Origin: Chryseobacterium sp. T16E-39
GTDB lineage: Bacteria; Bacteroidota; Bacteroidia; Flavobacteriales; Weeksellaceae
DNA length: 64,000 nucleotides
Assembly (NCBI RefSeq): GCF_002216065.1
Contig: NZ_CP022282.1
Coordinates: forward strand, 4,774,001-4,838,000
Direction: 5' to 3'
Positions 14,949 through 23,724 of the stretch are shown piece by piece; position 1 is the stretch's first letter; the number at the start of each line of letters is the position of its first letter. The position numbers and the translations under genes were made by a program. Below the pieces are notes generated by a model. The model searched no databases. It worked only from the letters and a program-made list of their open reading frames with translations, and was not told where the DNA came from.

Positions 14949-17051
14949 ATGAAGAAGAAGGTGCTTTCTATACTTTCATTATCCACGGTCTTGTGGATAA
15001 ATGCACAGGAAAAAGATTCTCTAAATCAAAAAAAAATAGAAGAAGTTGTCATTACGGGACAATATATGCAGCAATCCATTAATAAATCTATTTATAAAGT
15101 TGAGGTAATTGATGCAGAGCAAATAAAAAATATGGCGGCTACTAATGCTGCTGATGTTCTTAACCAAACCTTAAACATACAAATTACACCAAATACAAAT
15201 TCCGGAAATTCTACCGCGAATATTATGGGATTGGGTGGAGACTATGTGAAAATATTGATAGATAATATCCCTGTAGTAGGAGATACTGGTTTGGGAAGCA
15301 ATATTGATCTTACCAAAATCAGTTTGAGTAATATTGAGCGGATAGAAATTGTGAAAGGAAGCATGGGGGTTGAATATGGTAATGGGGCGTTGGCTGGAGT
15401 TATCAATATTATTACAAAAAAGAGCAGTAGTAAAAAATTAAGTATCAGAGCAGCTGTACAGGAAGAAACAGTTAGAGATGGTTATGACTTAAGAAAGAGA
15501 GGTAAGGGTAGACACATTCAGAACGTCAATGTTGGATATAATTTTAATGATCACTGGTTTACGAATATCAGCTTCAACCATAATCAGTTTATGGGATATC
15601 AGGGAAACAGTGAGGGATATAAATATTATGGACAGGATAATAAAAGAGGTCTTGAATGGAATCCTAAAGACCAATATGAGGCAACCGGCTTAATTAAATA
15701 TACTAAAAATAAGACTTCAATTTTTTATAAGGTATCCTATCTAAGTGAGAAATTTAATTTTTATAATCCAAAAGTGGAGAGAATTTCTCTCAATGATGGG
15801 CAGGGTGGTGTAACTTATACAAGTACCGACCGGGAATATAATACAGAACGCTGGCTTCATCAGCTGAATGTTCAGACTAATTTAGGTGGGATTCGTTATA
15901 CAGGAGACTTTTCTTATCAGAATCAGGACAGGAAGTATTTTGATTATGTTTATGATATACCTAGCAGAGCAAGAGATACAAATTTTGATGAAAGGTCTTA
16001 TTACAAAACAGATGTATTCTATTCAAGAGGGATGTTCAGTAATTTTTTAGATAATAAGAAATTTGATTTCCAGCTGGGTTATGAATTAGATCATACCAAT
16101 GGTTCAGCAGCGCTAATAGCAGGTGAATTTAATGGAGAGAATATCCGAAGAAAAATTTTCACTTATGGTAATTTTATTTCAGCAGAATGGAATGTATCAG
16201 ATAAATTCTCATTAAGACCGGGAGCAAGGTTATCATTAAGTAATAAATTTGATAATCAATTTAATTACTCACTTTCAGCTCGTTTAAAGACATCTGAAAA
16301 TTCAAATCTCCGAGGTATTTTCGGAACAGCTAATCGATATCCTACCTATGATGAGTTATTTACTTATTTTGTGAATGTAAATCATGATATCCAGGGAAAT
16401 CCGGATCTTAATCCTGAAAAAGGATATTCTATCGGGGCATTCTGGGATCAAGGTTTTCCTATAGGCGATGGATGGAAATTCAATTACAGTTTGGAGGCCT
16501 TGTATGTTGATCTTAAGGATAAAATTGAAATGGTAATGATAAAAAGGCCTTCTACATATAAATATATGAATATTGATACTTACAGAAGTCTTTTATTTGC
16601 GGCAAATGCTAACATTGTAAAGGATCAGTTTACTTTGGGGTTAAGAACTTCATTAAACGGAATCTCTGTATCAAAACAAGATATGGATATTAGTTCTCCA
16701 ACTGATTTTCAATATAATTTCCAGGCAGGAGCTAATGTTTCTTACAAACTGAAAAATAGTGGTACAGGATTCAACCTTTATTATAAATATACAGGTCCCT
16801 CAAGATTATATGTATTAGAAGAAAACTCTTTCCGTTTGGGAAAAAACGATGGATTCCACATGATGGACTTTATTGTAAGCCAGCCGTTTTGGAAGAATCA
16901 GCTTGAACTTTCTGTAGGGGTTAAAAACATCTTTGATGTAACTTCAATTAATACTACTGCCAATGGGGGGAATGCTCATAGTGCTGGTTCTGATCGTCTG
17001 AACTTATATTACGGAAGAAGCTATTTCGCAAGATTAATGTATCAATTCTAA
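14949..17051 (+). CDS. TonB-dependent heme/iron receptor
   Basis: The 700-residue outer-membrane receptor has a signal peptide (1-19, WINAQ), a TonB-box-like stretch EEVVITGQ, a plug domain (about 35-150, with ERIEIVKGSMGVEYG and GALAGVINIITKK) and a beta-barrel to the C-terminal aromatic residue (ARLMYQF). It is the first gene of a run with HmuY, the ABC importer and HemS, so heme or a heme-protein complex is the likely cargo (HmuR-like). It has a TATATTTG promoter 17 bases upstream, overlapped by a Fur-like half site. Confidence 0.92.
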   Translation: MKKKVLSILSLSTVLWINAQEKDSLNQKKIEEVVITGQYMQQSINKSIYKVEVIDAEQIKNMAATNAADVLNQTLNIQITPNTNSGNSTANIMGLGGDYVKILIDNIPVVGDTGLGSNIDLTKISLSNIERIEIVKGSMGVEYGNGALAGVINIITKKSSSKKLSIRAAVQEETVRDGYDLRKRGKGRHIQNVNVGYNFNDHWFTNISFNHNQFMGYQGNSEGYKYYGQDNKRGLEWNPKDQYEATGLIKYTKNKTSIFYKVSYLSEKFNFYNPKVERISLNDGQGGVTYTSTDREYNTERWLHQLNVQTNLGGIRYTGDFSYQNQDRKYFDYVYDIPSRARDTNFDERSYYKTDVFYSRGMFSNFLDNKKFDFQLGYELDHTNGSAALIAGEFNGENIRRKIFTYGNFISAEWNVSDKFSLRPGARLSLSNKFDNQFNYSLSARLKTSENSNLRGIFGTANRYPTYDELFTYFVNVNHDIQGNPDLNPEKGYSIGAFWDQGFPIGDGWKFNYSLEALYVDLKDKIEMVMIKRPSTYKYMNIDTYRSLLFAANANIVKDQFTLGLRTSLNGISVSKQDMDISSPTDFQYNFQAGANVSYKLKNSGTGFNLYYKYTGPSRLYVLEENSFRLGKNDGFHMMDFIVSQPFWKNQLELSVGVKNIFDVTSINTTANGGNAHSAGSDRLNLYYGRSYFARLMYQF

Positions 17052-17064
17052 AAATAAACATATC

Positions 17065-18180
17065 ATGAAGTTTTTAAAGATATTTTCATTTCTATTCATC
17101 ATAATTGCTGTACAATCATGTCTTTCAGCAGATGAAGATCCTGTTCAAGTGCCACCAATTACAGGTTCAGTAATTGATGCTGATGTCGGTGGACCGACAG
17201 AATCTGATCAAGTCTGGATAGATCTTAGCGATTCAAAAAAGCTTACTACCAACAAAAGAACAGACTGGGACATTGCATTTTACACAGGAGACGACTATAG
17301 AGTCATTTTAAACGGTTCTTTGGCGATGGCGGTTGCAAAAATTCCTAATGCAACTAATATTAATGCCGTGAAAGAATCTGATGTCGCTAATCTTAAGGGA
17401 ATTGTTCAGGTGGGAACATTTAATCCTGCGAATATGCAATATGTGGATAATCCTAATGGTAATTTTTTGACTCAATCTTCGGGTATTGATGCCATAAAAG
17501 AAAATGATGCTGATAATCCCATTTATCTGGTTAATTTAGGTCGAAACTTAGCTGATCCAAATTCTAACATCGCAGCAGGTTCTGTTTCATTGTCATCTGA
17601 TCCAAGAGGATGGAAAAAAATTCAAATTTTAAGAGCTCCCAATGGATATAAAATCAGATATGCAGATTTAAATGATTTGAATTATCAAGAATATATTATA
17701 ACGAAAGATACTGAGTATAATTTTAATTTTTTCAATCTTAAGACTGGAACTCCTGCTAATATTCAACCAAAGAAAAAGAATTGGGATTTGGCTTTTACTA
17801 CTTTTACTAATGAAGTGGTAGATCCTGCAACAGGATTGAGTGCAGGAAGTTATTTCTATGCTGATTTTATTATTACCAATATAACTAGTGGAGTAAGTGC
17901 TTATCAGGTGACAGTTACGGGTAGTTTAGATCAGGCATATAATTCATTTAAGCTAAGTAACGTAGATCCTACCAAGCTTGTTTCTAATGATCAAAGAGCA
18001 ATCGGAGATAAGTGGAGGACGACTACCGGAACCAGTGACGTTGCAGGTGCTTTCGTTTATGCTGATCGTTTCTTTGTATTAAAAGATGCTGAAGGTTTCT
18101 ATTTTAAACTAAGGTTTAATAAAATGAAAGACCCTCAAGGAAACCGTGGACATGCCAGCTTCGAATTCGAACCTTTATAA
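17065..18180 (+). CDS. hmuY: HmuY-family heme-binding lipoprotein
   Basis: The 371-residue lipoprotein has lipobox AVQSC (Cys19). It has HmuY-type strands: WIDLSDSKKLTTNKRTDWDI, FYTGDDYRVILNG, KKNWDLAFTTFTNE and a C-terminal KLRFNKMKDPQG. HmuY of Porphyromonas gingivalis binds heme outside the cell and donates it to the receptor HmuR. Position directly after the receptor (13-base gap) agrees. The heme ligands cannot be assigned without a structure alignment. A related protein with a T9SS tail is at 12589. Confidence 0.87.
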   Translation: MKFLKIFSFLFIIIAVQSCLSADEDPVQVPPITGSVIDADVGGPTESDQVWIDLSDSKKLTTNKRTDWDIAFYTGDDYRVILNGSLAMAVAKIPNATNINAVKESDVANLKGIVQVGTFNPANMQYVDNPNGNFLTQSSGIDAIKENDADNPIYLVNLGRNLADPNSNIAAGSVSLSSDPRGWKKIQILRAPNGYKIRYADLNDLNYQEYIITKDTEYNFNFFNLKTGTPANIQPKKKNWDLAFTTFTNEVVDPATGLSAGSYFYADFIITNITSGVSAYQVTVTGSLDQAYNSFKLSNVDPTKLVSNDQRAIGDKWRTTTGTSDVAGAFVYADRFFVLKDAEGFYFKLRFNKMKDPQGNRGHASFEFEPL

Positions 18181-18202
18181 TAAATCAAATAAATAGTATA
18201 TC

Positions 18203-19084
18203 ATGAAGAAAATAGTTTTAGTGGTATCCGTGCTTTTAGCAGTATATTCTTGCAAAAAGGCAGAAGGAGCTAAACAAGAAAATACAACAGAGGCTGTTTC
18301 CTCTGAAACACCAAAAAGCAATAACAAAATTGTAACATTAAGCGGTGGAATTACGGAAATTGTAAGTGCTTTAGGTCACGAAAAAGAAATTGTAGGAACC
18401 GACGTTACAAGTACATATCCTGAAAGTTTAAAGACAACAGCTAAAAATTTAGGCCATGTAAGATCAATAACGATCGAGCCTATTATGGCGGTAAATCCTA
18501 CATTAATATTGGCGTCTGATAAAGATATCAATCCTGAATTAATGGGAAAAATTAAATCATCAGGGATTAAAGCTGAAGTTTTCAAACAGGAATATTCTGT
18601 TGAAGGAACTAAAAAATTAATCGAACAGGTTGCAAAAGCTATCGGTAATACAGATTATCAGAAATTAAATGATAAAATTGATGCTGATTTGAAGCAGGTT
18701 CAGCCTCTTGCTAAAAAGCCTAAAGTATTGTTTATCTACGCGAGAGGAAACATGTTGATGGTTTCCGGGACAAAAACACCCATGGATGCTTTGATTACTC
18801 TTGCAGGAGGACAAAATGCTGTGACAGAATTCGAAGATTTCAAACCATTGACTCCTGAGGCTGTTGTAAAAGCTAATCCGGATGTATTATTCTTCTTCTC
18901 ATCAGGATTAGAAGGAGCTGGTGGAAATGAAGGGGCTCTTAAAATGCCAGGTGTTTCTCAGACAAATGCCGGTAAAAATAAAAAGATTATTGCTATGGAT
19001 GGAGGCCTGGTTTCAGGTTTCGGACCAAGAGTAGGAGAGGCTGCAGTAGGATTAAACAAACTATTAATTGAAAACACAAAGTAA
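18203..19084 (+). CDS. hmuT: Heme ABC transporter substrate-binding lipoprotein (HmuT-like)
   Basis: The 293-residue lipoprotein (lipobox AVYSC, Cys17) has the two-lobe periplasmic-binding-protein fold of the BtuF/FhuD/HmuT class: LSGGITEIVSALG, a long linking helix near 120-155, FIYARGNMLMVSG and a C-terminal EAAVGLNKLL helix. It would pass heme to the permease encoded next. Its end overlaps the permease gene by 17 bases, so translation is probably coupled. Confidence 0.9.
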   Translation: MKKIVLVVSVLLAVYSCKKAEGAKQENTTEAVSSETPKSNNKIVTLSGGITEIVSALGHEKEIVGTDVTSTYPESLKTTAKNLGHVRSITIEPIMAVNPTLILASDKDINPELMGKIKSSGIKAEVFKQEYSVEGTKKLIEQVAKAIGNTDYQKLNDKIDADLKQVQPLAKKPKVLFIYARGNMLMVSGTKTPMDALITLAGGQNAVTEFEDFKPLTPEAVVKANPDVLFFFSSGLEGAGGNEGALKMPGVSQTNAGKNKKIIAMDGGLVSGFGPRVGEAAVGLNKLLIENTK

Positions 19085-20108
19085 ACTATACTTTTATTTA
19101 ACTATAAGTACCATACTGCTTGTCATTATAGCAGTATGGTCACTTAATACAGGGGTTTATAATTTTAACGGAGCTTCTCCGTATAAAATTTTGTGGGAGG
19201 TTATAAAAGGAAATGAAAATGTATCGCTTAGCGATAAATATGTGATATGGGATGTTCGTGCTGCAAGAATCATCATGGCAATCTTAATTGGAAGCATGCT
19301 GGCAGTCTCAGGAACAGGTTTGCAGGGGCTTTTCAAAAATCCATTAGCGACGGGAGATTTAATAGGACTGACTTCCGGAGCAACACTACTTGCTGCTATT
19401 GCCATTGTTTTAGGAGGGTATTTCAAACAATATCTTCCTGAGGTAATACAATTTTCATTGGTAGGTATTTCTGCTTTTATAGGAGCTTTTCTATCCATGA
19501 TGCTGGTGTATCGGATTTCTACAAGTGGTGGAAAAACAAATGTGGTCATGATGTTGCTTACAGGAGTAGCTATCACCGCCATTGGATTTTCAATCACGGG
19601 TTTTTTGATTTACATTTCAAAAGACGAGCAATTGAGAGATTTAACTTTCTGGAATCTGGGAAGTCTGGCAGCAGCCACCTGGACGAAGAATATTGTTTTA
19701 GGTATTGTTTTGATTATTTCTTATGTAATTTTAATACCAAAAGGAAAAGCATTGAATGCGATGATGTTAGGAGAGAAAGATGCTCAGCATTTAGGGATTA
19801 ATGTCGAAAGACTTAAGAAACAGATCATCGTTATTGTTGCATTAATGGTTGGAACTTCAGTAGGATTTTCCGGGACGATAGGCTTTGTGGGTCTTATTGT
19901 ACCGTACATTTTAAGGTTGTTGTTCAAGTCTAATTATGCATTTATACTGCCATTGTCTGCGGTATGTGGGAGTGTTTTGCTTTTAACAGCTGATACATTC
20001 AGCCGAAGTATAGTAGAACCTTCAGAATTACCGATCGGCATTCTTACTGCATTAATGGGAGGACCGATCTTTATAGCTATTTTAATTAAATTTAAAAAAT
20101 CACTTTAA
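19068..20108 (+). CDS. hmuU: Heme ABC transporter permease (HmuU-like, FecCD family)
   Basis: The 346-residue FecCD-type permease has about ten helices. It carries the family motifs GTGLQGLFKNPLATGDLIG near 80-98, LGEKDAQHLGIN near 238-250 and GTIGFVGLIVPYILRLL, which faces the ATPase. The start is a TTG codon at 19068 inside the end of hmuT; no good ATG is near, and the N-terminus (LYFYLTISTILLVIIAVW) begins the first helix promptly. It forms the inner-membrane channel for heme. Confidence 0.92.
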   Translation: MKTQSKLYFYLTISTILLVIIAVWSLNTGVYNFNGASPYKILWEVIKGNENVSLSDKYVIWDVRAARIIMAILIGSMLAVSGTGLQGLFKNPLATGDLIGLTSGATLLAAIAIVLGGYFKQYLPEVIQFSLVGISAFIGAFLSMMLVYRISTSGGKTNVVMMLLTGVAITAIGFSITGFLIYISKDEQLRDLTFWNLGSLAAATWTKNIVLGIVLIISYVILIPKGKALNAMMLGEKDAQHLGINVERLKKQIIVIVALMVGTSVGFSGTIGFVGLIVPYILRLLFKSNYAFILPLSAVCGSVLLLTADTFSRSIVEPSELPIGILTALMGGPIFIAILIKFKKSL

Positions 20109-20881
20109 TGATAAAGGCACATCAGATCAGCTATAAACATAAAGAATTTCATATTCTTGATGGAGTGGATGTCTCATTGGGATATGGTGAGTTTTTAGCT
20201 ATTGTAGGACCCAATGGTGCAGGGAAATCCAGCCTGTTAAGTGTTTTAGCGAATGAAATAAAATCAGGAAAACAGAAAGTTTTATTCAAAGACAAATCCA
20301 TTTCTGAATGGAATGTTATAGAATTAGCAAAACATAAAGCCAAATTTTCTCAACACAATAGCAATGATATTCCTCTGGAAGTAAAAGATGTTGTGATGAT
20401 GGGGAGATATCCTTATTTCGATGCACAACCCCGAAAAGAGGATTTGGAAGCGATGAATAATATGATGTATGAAACAGATGTTTATCATTTGAAAGATAGA
20501 GAATATAACACTTTATCTGGTGGTGAAAAGCAACGGGTTCATCTTTCACGAGTGCTGGCACAATTGCAAAATGAAATTGCTCATAAGCTATTATTCCTGG
20601 ATGAGCCTCTGAATAATCTCGACGTTAAGCATCAGTATAAAGCACTGGAAATAATAAAGAATTTTACTAAAAAAGCAAACAGTGCCATTGTCGTTTTACA
20701 TGATTTAAATTTAGCAGCTCAGTATGCTGATAAAATATTATTAATGAAATCAGGACGGGTTTCAGCTTATGGAACACCACAGGAAGTTTTTACTGCTGAA
20801 AATATAAGCAATGCTTACAATTTCCCGTGTACCATTTGTGATCACCCAATTACGAATAACCCAATGATCATTTTTGGATAA
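20108..20881 (+). CDS. hmuV: Heme ABC transporter ATP-binding protein (HmuV-like)
   Basis: The 257-residue ATPase has all motifs: Walker A GPNGAGKSS (about 34-42), signature LSGGEKQRVHLS, Walker B LLFLDEPLNNLD and the H-loop VVLHDLNLA. The TAATG overlap with the permease gene indicates tight coupling. A cysteine pair near the C-terminus (NFPCTICDHP) is typical of heme-type HmuV proteins in this phylum as far as I recall. It energises heme import together with HmuTU. Confidence 0.93.
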   Translation: MIKAHQISYKHKEFHILDGVDVSLGYGEFLAIVGPNGAGKSSLLSVLANEIKSGKQKVLFKDKSISEWNVIELAKHKAKFSQHNSNDIPLEVKDVVMMGRYPYFDAQPRKEDLEAMNNMMYETDVYHLKDREYNTLSGGEKQRVHLSRVLAQLQNEIAHKLLFLDEPLNNLDVKHQYKALEIIKNFTKKANSAIVVLHDLNLAAQYADKILLMKSGRVSAYGTPQEVFTAENISNAYNFPCTICDHPITNNPMIIFG

Positions 20882-20883
20882 CC

Positions 20884-21534
20884 ATGGAAAAAGATGAACT
20901 TAAAATTCTGGCTCAAAACTTAGCCAATCCTCAAGGAGAAAAAGGCATTGAGATAGGCGAAATGATGAATGCCACCAATATCAGTATGACATCGGAAAGT
21001 ATCAAGACACTACTGATAGAAGATGATGAATATATTCTTGAAATAGGACACGGAAATGCAGGTCACCTGAGAAATATTTTTGATAAAGCAAAAAATATCA
21101 GGTATACGGGGATTGATATTTCTGAAACCATGCATGAAGAAGCTAAAAGATTAAATAAAGAATTTGCGAACGAAGCTGAATTTGTACTATACGAAGGGAA
21201 AAAGCTTCCATTTAAGGATAAGATTTTTGATAAAATATTTACGGTCAATACCGTATACTTCTGGGAAGACCCCGTAACATTTCTTAATGAAATTTATAGG
21301 GTTTTAAAAGATGACGGAACCTTCGTACTTACTTTCGGACAGAGAAGATTCATGGAAACTCTGCCGTTTACAGAATATAATTTTACCATGTACAGCAATA
21401 GCGAAATGGAAGAATTAGTTTCCCAAAGCCATTTCAAGAGAATGAAGATCTCAGAAAAAGAAGAAGACATACAAAGTAAATCAGGAAACGAAACAATACA
21501 TAGAATTTATACAGTTTTAACCATAAAAAAATAG
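20884..21534 (+). CDS. Class I SAM-dependent methyltransferase in the heme operon
   Basis: The 216-residue protein has a Methyltransf_11-type Rossmann core: motif I YILEIGHGNAGHL (about 49-61), GIDISETMHEEAKRL, the acidic post-I region and NTVYFWEDPVTFLNEIYRVL. It starts 2 bases after hmuV and is followed by the HemS gene, so it is co-transcribed with heme uptake. The substrate is unknown. A role in heme breakdown products or porphyrin modification is an inference from position only. Confidence 0.87.
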   Translation: MEKDELKILAQNLANPQGEKGIEIGEMMNATNISMTSESIKTLLIEDDEYILEIGHGNAGHLRNIFDKAKNIRYTGIDISETMHEEAKRLNKEFANEAEFVLYEGKKLPFKDKIFDKIFTVNTVYFWEDPVTFLNEIYRVLKDDGTFVLTFGQRRFMETLPFTEYNFTMYSNSEMEELVSQSHFKRMKISEKEEDIQSKSGNETIHRIYTVLTIKK

Positions 21535-21544
21535 AATAAATAAA

Positions 21545-22573
21545 ATGAGCACATTAGTTAACGAATTAAGAGAAAAGTGGGACGCTCTAAAAGCAGAAAA
21601 TCCACATATAAGAATAAGAAATGCTGCTTTACAGTTGGGTGTAAGCGAAGCTGATTTATTGGTAACTAATATCGGTGAAGGAGTAACGGTTTTAAAGCCG
21701 GAGTTTCAGAATGTCCTTACCGAAGTAGAACAATTAGGAAAAGTAATGGCACTTACACGCAACGACGAATGTGTTCATGAGAGAAAAGGGACTTATTTAA
21801 ATGGTGATTTCAGCAGCCCTCATGCCCAGCTTTTTGTTGGTGAAGACATCGATCTTAGAATTTTCCTTAATTCTTGGAAATTTGCTTTTGCTGTAGTAGA
21901 GGGAGATAAGAAAAGTCTTCAGTTCTTTGGAAAAGACGGCTTGGCTCTTCACAAGATCTATTTAACAAAAGACAGCAATGAAAGTGCATTTGAAGCTATT
22001 GTTGAAAAATATAAGGCAGAAGATCAAAATGAAGTTTTCACTTTTGAGGCGATCGCACCAAAACCAGCTGAAAAACCAGATTCTGAAATTGATGCTGAAG
22101 GGTTCAAAAAAGCTTGGATTGAATTAAAAGATACTCATGAGTTTTTCATGATGACAAGAAAATTCGGGGTAAGCAGAACTCAGGCTTTAAGATTAGCTCC
22201 GGAAGGATTTGCTAAAAAAATAGATAATGCAAAAGTGGTAAACATTCTTGAAGATGCTTCTGAAAAGAATGTTCCAATCATGGCTTTCGTAGGAAACAGA
22301 GGGATTATCCAGATCCATACCGGAAACGTGAAAAAGACCCTTTGGCACCAGCAGTGGTTTAATGTAATGGATCCTGATTTTAACCTGCATTTAGATGTAA
22401 CTAAAATTACAGAAGCCTGGATTGTTAAAAAACCAACTGAAGATGGAGAAGTAACAGCTATTGAGGTGTTTAATAGTGAAGGAGATTTCATCGTTCAGTT
22501 CTTTGGAAAAAGAAAACCTGGAATTCCTGAATTACAAGAGTGGAAAGACCTTGTAGCAGGACTGGAAAAGTAA
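21545..22573 (+). CDS. hmuS: Hemin-degrading factor / cytosolic heme protein (HemS/HmuS-like)
   Basis: The 342-residue protein has two tandem HemS/ChuX-type repeats (about 1-170 and 180-342). The first has LREKWDALKAENPHIRIRNA and the second HEFFMMTRKFGVSRTQALRLA. Both end with a strand such as LQFFGKDGLALHKIYL or FIVQFFGKRKPG. HemS, HmuS and ChuS proteins bind heme in the cytosol and in some cases degrade it. It is the last gene of the receptor-to-ABC run and is followed by a terminator. Confidence 0.9.
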   Translation: MSTLVNELREKWDALKAENPHIRIRNAALQLGVSEADLLVTNIGEGVTVLKPEFQNVLTEVEQLGKVMALTRNDECVHERKGTYLNGDFSSPHAQLFVGEDIDLRIFLNSWKFAFAVVEGDKKSLQFFGKDGLALHKIYLTKDSNESAFEAIVEKYKAEDQNEVFTFEAIAPKPAEKPDSEIDAEGFKKAWIELKDTHEFFMMTRKFGVSRTQALRLAPEGFAKKIDNAKVVNILEDASEKNVPIMAFVGNRGIIQIHTGNVKKTLWHQQWFNVMDPDFNLHLDVTKITEAWIVKKPTEDGEVTAIEVFNSEGDFIVQFFGKRKPGIPELQEWKDLVAGLEK

Positions 22574-22592
22574 TAGTTAGATGATTTGATTT

Positions 22593-22632
22593 AGACCGTT
22601 TTGTTTTTTGTAAATCAGAGCGGTCTTTTTTT
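22593..22632 (+). terminator. Intrinsic terminator after the heme operon
   Basis: AGACCG ... CGGTCTTTTTTTT with a loop of about 26 bases. The stem is short but the T-run is strong; it lies 20 bases after the HemS stop. Confidence 0.65.
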
Positions 22633-22635
22633 TAG

Positions 22636-22805
22636 TTGTTAAATTGCTAAATTGCTAAATTGTAAAATAGTAAAATCGCGAAAGGCGAAATTGCAAAAAG
22701 GCTAAAAGCAGATCGACAATTTTGTGATTTTACGATTTTACAAATGAGTGGTTTCACGAATCAGCAATTTAGCGATTTTGCCTTTCGGCCCTTTCGCCTT
22801 TAACC
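22636..22805. repeat. Degenerate short-unit repeat region (AAATTGCT units)
   Basis: Units AAATTGCT repeat in tandem from 22640, followed by GCGAAAGGCGAAATTGC. The far end (22755-22800) contains the inverse GCAATTTAGCGATTTTGCC and CCCTTTCGCC, so the region folds back on itself. It closely resembles the region at 10330-10552. Confidence 0.6.
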
Positions 22806-22819
22806 AAAAATTAATTAAA

Positions 22820-23692
22820 ATGAAGAATATTTTCATCGCACTTCTACTCATAAGTTTTAGTATCGCTAATGCTCAAAACTTAAAGGCTTATCAGTTCTAT
22901 GATAAAAAAGGAAATGAAATAGAGACAGACAAGTTAGTAAAAGAACTGGCGGATTATGATGTGGTTTTCTTTGGTGAAAATCACAACAGTTCTATTAATC
23001 ACTGGCTTCAGTTGAAACTAACAGAAGCTTTATATGAAAAGAAAAACGGACAGATTATCTTGGGTGCTGAAATGTTTGAAAGAGATAATCAATCACAGTT
23101 GAACCAGTATTTAAGTGGAAAGTTTGATGCTAAGACCTTGAAAGATTCAGCAAGATTATGGAATAATTATGCAACTGATTACAAACCGTTGGTTGATTTT
23201 GCTAAAGATAAAAAACTGAATTTCATCGCAACGAATATTCCAAGACGATATGCTTCACAAACGGCAAAAGAGGGATTGGAATCTTTAAATAAATTAACGG
23301 CAAAGGAGAAAACCTATATAGCCCAGCTCCCGATCAAAGTAACTTTGGACACCCCCGGTTATCCTGAAATGAAAAAAATGATGGGTGACCATGCAGAAGG
23401 TACCAAAGTAATGAACTTTATCTCAGCGCAGGCTACCAAAGATGCTACCATGGCTGAATCTATTCTGAAAAATATTCAGGCAGGAAAAACCTTCATCCAT
23501 TATAATGGGAACTATCACAGCAAAGAATTTGGAGGAACCTATTGGTATATCAAACAAAAGAATCCCAAATTAAAAATGGCAGTGATCTCTGTTTTTGAAT
23601 CTGAAGATCCTGCATTGAAAGTTCCGGAAAAGGAATACATCCCAACAGATTTCAATCTGATTATTCCAGCTGATATGACGAAAACTTTTTAA
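22820..23692 (+). CDS. ChaN-family heme-binding protein
   Basis: The 290-residue product starts at the ATG at 22820, which opens a clean signal peptide (LLISFSIANAQ); the upstream in-frame start would sit inside the repeat region. It has the ChaN / haem-binding uptake Tiki-like fold: VVFFGENHNSS, ILGAEMFERDNQ, a long helical middle and IHYNGNYHSKEFGGTYWY. ChaN of Campylobacter binds two hemes as an iron-regulated lipoprotein; no lipobox is present here, so it is predicted to be periplasmic. Its place behind the heme operon agrees with a heme role. Confidence 0.88.
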   Translation: MKNIFIALLLISFSIANAQNLKAYQFYDKKGNEIETDKLVKELADYDVVFFGENHNSSINHWLQLKLTEALYEKKNGQIILGAEMFERDNQSQLNQYLSGKFDAKTLKDSARLWNNYATDYKPLVDFAKDKKLNFIATNIPRRYASQTAKEGLESLNKLTAKEKTYIAQLPIKVTLDTPGYPEMKKMMGDHAEGTKVMNFISAQATKDATMAESILKNIQAGKTFIHYNGNYHSKEFGGTYWYIKQKNPKLKMAVISVFESEDPALKVPEKEYIPTDFNLIIPADMTKTF

Positions 23693-23724
23693 TTTTGATT
23701 ATTAAAAGCTGTACAATGTAAAAA

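Noticed and set aside
14855..14986. 44-residue N-terminal extension of the choice-of-anchor J protein
   Set aside because: It would run through the divergent promoter and into the receptor gene; a signal peptide begins at 14854.
19157..19597. 146-codon minus-strand frame opposite hmuU
   Set aside because: Shadow of the permease gene; the plus-strand protein has clear FecCD motifs.
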